Source: Arachis hypogaea (taxonomy: Eukaryota > Streptophyta > Magnoliopsida > Fabales > Fabaceae). From it: 64,000 nucleotides of DNA. Under the pieces are notes generated by a model. It was not told the origin of the DNA, searched no databases, and saw only the letters and a program-made list of their open reading frames with translations. Shown one piece after another: positions 1 to 7,060 of this stretch (positions are counted from its first letter, which is position 1; every line of letters starts with the position of its first letter). The stretch covers positions 83,327,671-83,391,670 of the forward strand of contig NC_092053.1 of assembly GCF_003086295.3 (NCBI RefSeq). Reading direction: 5' to 3'. Both the position numbers and the translations under genes were made by a program.

Positions 1-324
1 GAGGCAGGTAAAGACAGCATCACAACTCCTTTAGAAAAAGAGGTCACCGAGGGGAAGGCAAGCTCAAAAGAAACAAAGAAGAAGGTACCAAGGAGGTGGA
101 GGAACAAGAAGATGCCTACGGAAGACTTCTCTCCAGGGGATAGAGTTGTCTCAGCTTACTTCCCAGATATTCCCCCTAATCTCCCCACTGTACCATCTCA
201 GTTACCTAAGGTCTTCACTATCAACAGAGTTCTTTCCCTGGAACATGTGGAGATCATTGATCCAACCAATGGATATAAGTCCACAGCAAGAGGGGAGGAC
301 TTTAAGCACTACCAACCACCCTAA
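1..324 (+). CDS. Gag-protease polyprotein, C-terminal end (partial)
   Basis: The frame is open from base 1 to the stop at 322-324, giving 107 visible codons; the start lies outside the window. The tail runs through a basic stretch (RRWRNKK), then FSPGD, then a segment ending in the motif LEHVEII and a final KHY. It aligns closely with the ends of the R4 and R8 gag-protease ORFs (24367-24660 and the end of 48797-51628). The pattern FxPGDxV, a hydrophobic strand pair and a terminal K-x-Y resembles the integrase C-terminal domain of Athila/Tat elements (compare the R3 integrase). I infer a retained integrase-like tail after deletion of the pol core. No stop or frameshift is visible in this part. 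Confidence 0.75.
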   Translation, partial: EAGKDSITTPLEKEVTEGKASSKETKKKVPRRWRNKKMPTEDFSPGDRVVSAYFPDIPPNLPTVPSQLPKVFTINRVLSLEHVEIIDPTNGYKSTARGEDFKHYQPP

Positions 325-958
325 TGAAGGAAAAACGTCAAGCTAGTGACGCTAAAGAAGCGCTTCATGGGAGGCAACCCATGTTTTATATGTTTTTAGA
401 AAATAGTAAAAAAAGCAATATTCATAAATTCCAACCCAAACTTGGTGAAGTCCTTATTATGCAGTATATAGTGAGGAACAAGTTTGGTGTTCAAAGCAAA
501 CCAAGATGCATGCTAGTCTTGGGAGCTTTGAACAAAACTTTTCATCACAATGCTTCAAACTAAGTTTGGTGTCATCCCATGGTGCCACAAAAATGCATAA
601 AGGGACACACACTTAGTTAGTTAATTATAGCCGTAAAGGCTAAATTGTCTTTTTGATATTATGTCTCACTTTCCTTATGTTATCTTTATAGGAAAAGAAA
701 AGAAGCATTAAAAGGGATGGATTGGACAACTAAACAAAGAAGGAGCGGACACCACAAAAGGAAGGGCTACACACTTGTTCTAAAAAGGGAATACATTGAA
801 AAATGTTGCCATGCAACATTGGAAAAATGGGACCCCTAAAAGACCGAGCAATCTCATTCATAAAGTGATGATCCTTGTCTTTTATCCATGCATCACCCCA
901 ACCGTCCATCAAGTAACCACTCCATCAATCCACACCCTCCATTCTCTCATAACTTCTC
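325..958 (+). other. Spacer between gag-protease and ORF2
   Basis: No coding sequence is supported here. The start carries the phrase GAAGCGCTTCATGGGAGG, which also follows gag-protease in R4 and, on the minus strand, in R8. Two copies of the AAGTTTGGTGT box lie at 480-491 and 562-572. A GCCGTCCAT-like block (around 899-910) precedes the ORF2 TATA box, and a similar block precedes the ORF2 TATA box of R8. The short ORFs here are not conserved. Confidence 0.6.
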
Positions 959-968
959 TATATAAATA
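959..968 (+). promoter_or_regulatory. TATA box of putative internal promoter for ORF2
   Basis: TATATAAATA sits in a C/T-rich context 182 bp before the ORF2 ATG, leaving room for a 5' UTR of roughly 150 nt. R8 has a TATA box (CTATAAAG) at almost the same distance before its ORF2 (47875-47882). The shared placement in two diverged elements is why I read it as a promoter and not as chance AT richness. Transcription is inferred. Confidence 0.55.
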
Positions 969-1149
969 ACCCTTGTTCCGTACCCACCTTCATTGTCATT
1001 ACCCACTATTCACCACTCTCCATTTCGGTACAAGACACTCCCTACCCCATTAAAAACCTTTTTCCCACCTCACTCTCTTCAGTGCAATAAAAACCTAAAC
1101 AACCAAAAATCTCCACAACTTTGCCACCTTCACATATTAACTATCATTC

Positions 1150-2691
1150 ATGGAATCTTCGGGTTCTAAAAGAAGGAAGGGAAAGGAACCCATGGAAGAA
1201 CACCCATATGATGAAAAGAGATTTAGAAGCTTGCATCATGCATTGCAATACAGGTGGATGGTTGATAAGGAAATCATTTATGAGTTGGGATTTCAAGTTA
1301 AAAAGACTGAGTGCCCTGAAATCACAGAGAAGGTAGAAAGGAGAAGATGGGAGCTCCTCACTGACCCGGTCACTAAGGTGAATGCAAATCTCATAAGAGA
1401 ATTCTATGCAAATGTGGTCCAATATGATAAGAAAGATGAGTCATATACAAGCTTTGTGAGAGGAAAGATGGTGGATTTTGGTCCCATGAGTGTCATGAGG
1501 GCACTGAAGCTACGGTCTATACAGTTTGAAGAAGAAAGTTATCACTCAAGATTGGACAACCCCAATTATGACCACATTTTGCGAGACATTTGTGTACCCG
1601 GAGCTGACTGGGAAAGGGGTGCCGGAAAGAAACCAAAGTTCATCAAGAGAACAGATCTCAATCCCGAAGCCAAGGGGTGGTTTGAGCTAGTGAGAAGGTC
1701 TATTCTCCCAGCTGCAAATAACTCGGAGGTGAATGTCAAGAGAGCCACGATGGTGCATTGTATACTGAAGGGAGGAGAAATCAAGGTTCATGAACTCATA
1801 GCTGAAGGTATTAGAAAGATGGCAGAGAAAAGCGACTCAAGAGGAACATTAGGTTACCCCAGCACTATTTACCGAATATGCAAGAAAGCTGGGGTGGTTT
1901 TTGAAGATGAGAACCCCATGTGGATAAAGGAAGGCATCCCAATAACTGTACGAAGGATGATTGCTGCAGCATCCCCTTTGCCTCAGGGGAAGCAAAGGAA
2001 GAGCACAGCCCCTCAAGTAGTGGAAGGACAAGTCTTAGAGGGTCAAGCACAACAGACCTTGGACATGCACCAATTGCAGGAAGCCATTGATGGCTTGTCT
2101 AGACAATATTTGGAAAGCCAAGGAGCACAGAAAGAGCTTCAACTACAGATGATGGGGCAGCAAGAGGAAGCACTCTCAAGATGGATGACTCAGCAAGGTG
2201 AGTGGCAAAGGCAAATGATGGAACAACAACTAAGTCAAGGACAACAATGGGGAGAAACATTCAACAGGATGAAACAAAGGCAAAACGAGCAACAAGAATC
2301 CATCCAGAGGCTAATCAACATCCAAGCACATCAAGGGGCACACATACATGAGATGCATCGAAGACAAATAGAACAGGCAGAACTATTGGACGAGCAAAGG
2401 GCATTCGCAGAAGGAGTTTACATGAGCGAGACAGGACATCACATAAACACTCAAGCCAGGCTCGGCTACTTAGTGGGACAGCTGCCAATACTGCATCCAG
2501 GAATAGCCAGGTATGAAGAAATGAAGGATGAATTAGCACGAGAGGAAAGACAAAGGGTGGAAGAGAGTCATGAGTCAGTGAGGAAGGCACTTGAGGGTTG
2601 GAAGCAAGCAAGATTGGCACAGATGCGACGAAATGCAAGAAGAAACAAGGAGGACAAGCAAGGAAAAGAGCATGGACATCCACAACATTAA
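1150..2691 (+). CDS. ORF2 protein, putative plant transposon protein domain (env-position ORF)
   Basis: This is an intact 513-codon ORF. The N terminus has a basic stretch (KRRKGK, residues 8-13) that could be a nuclear signal. Residues about 35-270 form the conserved part, with RRRWELL, IREFYAN, GWFELVRRSILPAAN (near 176-190) and GGEIKVHELIAEG (near 209-221). I recognise this as the plant transposon protein type found after pol in Athila-like elements. Residues about 295-430 are very rich in Gln and heptad-like, so probably coiled coil; the C terminus is basic. There is no signal peptide or clear membrane segment, so an envelope function is not supported. It aligns along its length with R8 ORF2 although the two have diverged strongly. 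Its molecular role is unknown. The ATG follows a conserved TATA box and the ORF is followed by AATAAA at 2898. Confidence 0.75.
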   Translation: MESSGSKRRKGKEPMEEHPYDEKRFRSLHHALQYRWMVDKEIIYELGFQVKKTECPEITEKVERRRWELLTDPVTKVNANLIREFYANVVQYDKKDESYTSFVRGKMVDFGPMSVMRALKLRSIQFEEESYHSRLDNPNYDHILRDICVPGADWERGAGKKPKFIKRTDLNPEAKGWFELVRRSILPAANNSEVNVKRATMVHCILKGGEIKVHELIAEGIRKMAEKSDSRGTLGYPSTIYRICKKAGVVFEDENPMWIKEGIPITVRRMIAAASPLPQGKQRKSTAPQVVEGQVLEGQAQQTLDMHQLQEAIDGLSRQYLESQGAQKELQLQMMGQQEEALSRWMTQQGEWQRQMMEQQLSQGQQWGETFNRMKQRQNEQQESIQRLINIQAHQGAHIHEMHRRQIEQAELLDEQRAFAEGVYMSETGHHINTQARLGYLVGQLPILHPGIARYEEMKDELAREERQRVEESHESVRKALEGWKQARLAQMRRNARRNKEDKQGKEHGHPQH

Positions 2692-2897
2692 AAGGTGGTG
2701 GAGTTCCTTCTTTATTCCACCTTTCTCTGTGTTTTAAATAAGGAAGATCTTGTATGAAATAGAACTTGCTTCCATGTTATGTTTAAATCTTTTTAAATTC
2801 TGTCTTTTAAGTTTTCTTTCTGAATAGGTGTTTGTGTGCTAGTCTTTATGTCACTGCATCCTCCTTAACTTACTTGTATGCTTGTCCCTTTAAATCA

Positions 2898-2903
2898 AAT
2901 AAA
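2898..2903 (+). terminator. Possible polyadenylation signal after ORF2
   Basis: AATAAA lies 207 bp after the ORF2 stop in a T-rich region. Together with the upstream TATA box it makes ORF2 look like a self-contained transcription unit. The hexamer is short and could occur by chance. Confidence 0.35.
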
Positions 2904-3246
2904 GAGAGAATGTTTATGTTTCAAAAGACCAGAGTAGAGTTCATATTATGGAGTACATTCATGAGTTTGTGGTATGATCATAAGTTAGCTAAGTTGGTTC
3001 AACCATAAGGTGGGATGACAACTATCTGGCCTGAATACTTTGCTTTGAATATACTCATGAGACTAAGTATATGACAAGATCCGAATAAGAGAAAGAGAAA
3101 AGAATAATGAAAGTGGAAAAACAAAAGAAAAAGAGTAAGCAATAAGGCTAGGCACCAATGGTTCTGATCTTAAGATATGTGTCTGTGGTGTTCCTGTGTG
3201 AGGGATCTACTTGGATGAATAAGCTCTTAGGTGTGCTTTATCACTT

Positions 3247-3277
3247 GGTAACTTGGGTTAACTAACCCGGGATTATC
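3247..3277 (+). ncRNA. Structured RNA hairpin, copy 1
   Basis: Outer stem GGTAA (3247-3251) pairs with TTATC (3273-3277), with one G-U pair. Inner stem GGGTT (3255-3259) pairs with AACCC (3264-3268). The loop is AACT, and the internal loop is CTT on one side and GGGA on the other. Copy 2 (3448-3478) keeps the loops and changes both stems with compensation. R8 has the same sequence on the minus strand at 45575-45605. Confidence 0.6.
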
Positions 3278-3447
3278 AGCTGAAAGTCCCTTATCAAGAG
3301 TAACCCTCACCACAGAGCATTTAGTAACCCAAAGAGGTGTTGGACACCAAGGTCTCAAGAAGGAAAATAAATGAACTATATGCCTGTGGTGTGTATGTAT
3401 GGGGGAGAGACTTGAGGGAGTAAGTCCTTAGGGGTGCTTCAACACCT

Positions 3448-3478
3448 AGCACCTTGAACCAACTGGTTCGGGAGTGTT
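3448..3478 (+). ncRNA. Structured RNA hairpin, copy 2 (compensatory changes)
   Basis: Outer stem AGCAC (3448-3452) pairs with GTGTT (3474-3478), with one G-U pair. Inner stem GAACC (3456-3460) pairs with GGTTC (3465-3469). Loop AACT and internal loop CTT/GGGA are identical to copy 1 although nearly every stem base differs. This is the pattern expected when the fold and not the sequence is kept. Confidence 0.6.
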
Positions 3479-3775
3479 GACTGAAAGCTTATCTTAAAAA
3501 GTTGCCCCCTTACAGAGCACTTAGCCTAAGAACACCAATAAGCTCTGAAATGACAATAAAGGGATCAATGAATAAAAGTCTCATGGGATGTAAGCAAGGT
3601 GAGTGTTTTAGGACATGATAAAGGTCTGAAAGCCAGTAAAGGAATGAACGTAAGCTGCTATGCGTGAAACCACCATAAAATCAGTGATATGACTTCCACA
3701 AGAATGACTCATCTCTCTTGGCATTCCATTCATCATTCTCTTGTTCCAGTACTTGCTTAGGGACAAGCAAGCTTT

Positions 3776-3788
3776 AAGTTTGGTGTTG
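3776..3788 (+). promoter_or_regulatory. Putative polypurine-tract-equivalent before the 3' LTR
   Basis: AAGTTTGGTGTTG directly precedes the LTR start TGATGCC. The same box sits at the same place in R8 (45107-45119, minus). It is not a classic purine run, so its priming role is inferred from position. Further copies occur inside R1, R4, R6 and R8. Confidence 0.45.
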
Positions 3789-4079
3789 TGATGCCAGGGC
3801 ATCTTGGCCAGTTTTGCTGACCTTTTCTTTACTGTTTTTAGGCTAGTTTCACGCATTCCCTTAGGAAATAAGCTAGTTTTGGGTAGATATTCACTTACAC
3901 CTTGATTCAAGCATACATTGTCTATTTTACATTATTTCATGAGGATTTTGCATGAGTTTAGTGACAAATTATATGCTGCATTGCCCATGACTTGGACTAG
4001 AACTTTGATGCGCTCTATTGCTTGATTTCAGGACCAAAGGAAGCAAGGAATGTGAGGTAACTTGCAAAGTTAATGAGAA

Positions 4080-4860
4080 AAGTGATTGTCAATAACGCTC
4101 TCGAAGCCATCATTGACCACGTTAAGAGTCACGTTAACTAAGTTAACGAGAACTCTAACGTGGAGAGGGGAAGTTGAGCCAACGTTACTGACACTTAACA
4201 TTGTCACTAACGTTGGCAAATGCTCATAAGTGGCCACGTTAGAGTCCACGTTAACTTAGTTAACGTGGCCTCTAACGTTAGAAAGGGGGAGAAACGCCAA
4301 CGTTAGTGACATTCAACAATGTCACTAACGTTGGCCTAAGGAGAAACATACCACGGTAACTCCCACGTTAACTTGGTTAACGTGGGAGCTAACGTAAGAA
4401 GCAAGAGTGGTCGACAACGTTAGTGACACCCAACATTGTCACTAACGTTGGAAGCAACCACACAACCCCCCAAGGAGCCACGTTAACTTCCACATTAACT
4501 TAGTTAACGTGGAAGCTAACGTTGATGAGTGAAAGAAACACCAACGTTAGTGACATTCAACATTGTCACTAACGTTGGGGATGGCTAAGCATGGCCACGT
4601 TAGAAGCCACGTTAACCTAGTTAACGTGGACTCTAACGTGGACTCGAAGGATGGCAAGCCCACGTTAAAGGGGGCTTTTCAAAGTTATTGGGAATGTTAA
4701 GTCTCAATAACTTGTGCGAAGGACTTAGAGGCAACATTAGTGCCAATGTTTGTGCCACGAACGTTGAAGTTAACGTGGCTTTTACTTAGGAACGTTAGTG
4801 AGAAAGTTGATTGTCACTAACGTTCTCGAACTCATATTTTCACTAAACGTTAACACCCCT
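4080..4860 (+). repeat. Inverted-repeat (hairpin) array in R1 LTR U3
   Basis: Two hairpin types alternate. One is the near-palindrome CACGTTAACTTAGTTAACGTG. The other is CCAACGTTAGTGACATT pairing with its exact complement across a 4-base loop; for example, arms 4297-4313 and 4318-4334 are 17 bp and perfect. At least four units of each type occur, spaced about 60-130 bp apart, with diverging linkers. ORFs across the array are spurious. Confidence 0.8.
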
Positions 4861-5002
4861 AACATCCTGAGCTAAAGTCTCTGCCCACTTCACACTTTCT
4901 CTCTGCAAGTAAAGCCAAGCCCAAATGAAGAAGAGAACTGCTTCAAACTCAAGATCCAAAGGCCCAAGACTTGAAGAGCCAACTAGAAGCTGAGAAAAGT
5001 AG

Positions 5003-5010
5003 TATATATA
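5003..5010 (+). promoter_or_regulatory. LTR TATA box, R1
   Basis: TATATATA followed by GG, downstream of the hairpin array. The R4 LTR has the same box at 20556-20563 in the same context. This is the likely core promoter of the LTR. Confidence 0.6.
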
Positions 5011-6919
5011 GGAGTAGCTTTGAATTGTTGAGGAGTTCTGGAAAGTTGGAAAAGAAGAATTACTCTCTGTATTCTACATTCTCTGCATTTTCTAGTTTTA
5101 TGATCTATTCTCCATCTTTGTTTTCATTTTCTAGAGCTATGAACAACTAAACCCCTTTCATTGGGTTAGGGAGCTCTGTTGTAATTTGATAGATCAATAC
5201 TAGTTTTCATTATTTTTCTTCTATCTTTTCTCTTGATTTTACTTGAAAGCTTTCGATCTTCATCCAATTGGGTAGTTATCTTGGAAAAGAAGCTATTCAA
5301 ACTTGGATCTCTTCTGAACCTTGAAAGAGGAATGAAGAGATCAAGCTAGAAATGCTTTCTCATGCTGGACCAAATTGGGTTTGGATGGGTATGTGGCTAT
5401 AACCCTCTCAATACTTGATTTGGGAAATGCATGTGGTATAATCAGTGACCATACTTCATCTTTTCTCATGAGCAATTGACCAAGGAATTGGCTATTGATC
5501 AAGATTTGAGAGATTGAATTTGTAATTCAATTAATTAAGATTGCCAAGGAGATCAATGAGTGCATTGATTGAGGAAGAGATGAAAATGAACTTGATCTGG
5601 AGGGTTGCAATATCTCCTAAGCCCAATGAACTCCCCATCTCTGAACTTACCCATTCTCTTTAATTTCTGCCATTTACTTTTATGAGCAAATTTCCCATTC
5701 CCATTTACAATTCTGCAATTTACTTTCAGTCATTTACTTCCAGTCCTTTAATTCTAGCATTTACTTTTCTGTTATTTACATTCCCGCCATTTTATTTTCT
5801 GCAACTCTCAACCCAAATTCTGGATTCGCTCAACTAGAACATTCTTCTAATTAAAGTTGCTTGATCAATCAATCCCTGTGGGATTCGACCTCACTCTATT
5901 GTGAGTTGTTACTTGACGACAAATTCGGTACACTTGCCGAAGGAAATTTGTTGCGAGACAAGTTTTTCGTGCATCAAGTATTCAAACCTCGGGTCGTCTT
6001 CTCAAGGAACTGCAGGGAAGTATGTTCTTATTATTGGTTATGGAGATTGTAGATTTGGGGTTTCAAGAATGAGGAACGAATATGACAAATAATTTAAATG
6101 GCAATTAAAGATAAATAAATAACTGTAAGATAAACTTTTCGCAAGGTGTGAGAAATTGGAAGTCCAGACTTAGTTATCCTTATCAAAAACAATGAAAGTT
6201 GAATCTTAATTCCACTTAGTTAACCTTTACTAATGTAAAAGAAAGTCAAGGGACTAGTTAGTTTGATCTTCGAATCCTATTTTTTTCCTAAGAAAGGGTT
6301 GGGATTATTGAAGTTCAGTTCATTTAGAAAAGATAACAATTATCAATTATGTTGAGATAAGATAACTCCTGAGTTACTGCTTTCTTAACCAAGACCAAAA
6401 GGGAAAAAGTAAATTTACTGGAATAAAAATGCCTTCAGATGTAAAGCAACAATAACATAAATTAAAGAAAGCAATCATAAACTAAAATACCTCAAATAAC
6501 ATTAACTCAAATAATCTGGAACATAGAAGAATTCATAAATTAAATGGCAAAAGTAAATAATCAACTAAAGTAATGGAATGAATAAAAGTAAAAGGGAAGC
6601 TTAAAGGAAAGGAACATTAAACCTGGGATTGAGAGTCACTCTTAAAACTAAAAGAAGTCCTAAATCCTAAGAGAGAGAGAGGAGAAAACCTCTCTCAAAA
6701 CTAGATCTAAATCATGGAAAATAACTAAATTGGCGAGCTCTCTTTGAATGGATGCATTCCCACACTTTATAACCTCTGGTCTATGCCTTCTGGACTTGGA
6801 TTTGGGCCAAAAAGGGCTTCACAAATCGCTGGGAGCATTTTATGCAATTTCTGGTGCATGGTCTCTGTCACGCGTCTGCGTGGGTCATGCGGTCGTGTCA
6901 TTCGGAGCTTTTCTTATCA

Positions 6920-7047
6920 CGCGGTCGCGTCAGTCATGCGGCCGCGTCATATGTGTTTTGCTTAAGGCGCGCGGTCGCGTCAGTCATGCGGCCGCGTCAT
7001 ATGTGTTTTGCTTAAGGCGCGCGGTCGCGTCAGTCATGCGGCCACGT
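6920..7047. repeat. 50-bp CG-rich tandem repeat in R2 LTR
   Basis: GCGGTCGCGTCAGTCATGCG recurs at 6921, 6971 and 7021, an exact 50-bp period with about 2.5 units. It is embedded in a longer stretch (6860-7050 and 9345-9390) of CACGCGNNCGCGT-like words, many changed to TG or CA at CpG sites. Similar words occur in R3 and R9. Confidence 0.85.
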
Positions 7048-7060
7048 CGCTGTTGATTCG

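Larger units (their letters stand above)
2692..3775 (+). other. 3' non-coding region of R1 with a tandem duplicated structured block
   Basis: No protein is supported. From about 3170 to 3360 and again from about 3381 to 3550 there are two diverged copies of a block of roughly 190 bp. Both contain CTGTGGTGT, then CTTAGG(G)GTGCTT, a two-stem hairpin, CTGAAAG and ACAGAGCA. A related block is present in R8 on the minus strand (about 45470-45700). Conservation outside the ORFs suggests a cis-acting RNA. Confidence 0.65.
1..5976 (+). mobile_element. R1: non-autonomous Ty3/gypsy LTR retrotransposon, 3' part
   Basis: The order on the plus strand is gag-protease tail, spacer, ORF2, 3' non-coding region and 3' LTR. 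The left LTR and most of gag lie before the window. No reverse transcriptase, RNase H or integrase core is present between gag-protease and ORF2, so the element is non-autonomous by layout. R4 (19200-25170) belongs to the same family, judged by its LTR and gag tail, and R8 (42647-54360) is a more distant relative with the same plan. The 3' LTR ends in TGCATCA at 5976. It abuts sequence that matches the interior of another LTR (compare 62068 onward), so R1 inserted into R2; the adjoining bases AGTAT are the expected target-site copy. Confidence 0.85.
3789..5976 (+). repeat. R1 3' LTR (about 2.19 kb)
   Basis: It begins TGATGCCAGGGCATC and ends GTGCATCA. It matches the R4 5' LTR (19200-21537) over its length. 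The first 300 bp are AT-rich. A hairpin array follows (4080-4860), then a TATA box at 5003-5010, then a pyrimidine-rich part. Near the end is the GTGGGATTCGACCTCAC box, shared with several other LTR families in this window. In an LTR this order reads as U3, promoter, then R and U5. Confidence 0.85.

Noticed and set aside
1150..2691. Calling ORF2 a retroviral envelope protein
   Set aside because: Position after pol or gag-protease fits the env-like slot of Athila elements, but there is no signal peptide, furin-like site or membrane anchor.
4080..4860. CRISPR-like appearance of regularly spaced repeats
   Set aside because: The repeats are inverted-repeat hairpins inside a plant LTR, spacers are related to each other, and there are no cas genes.
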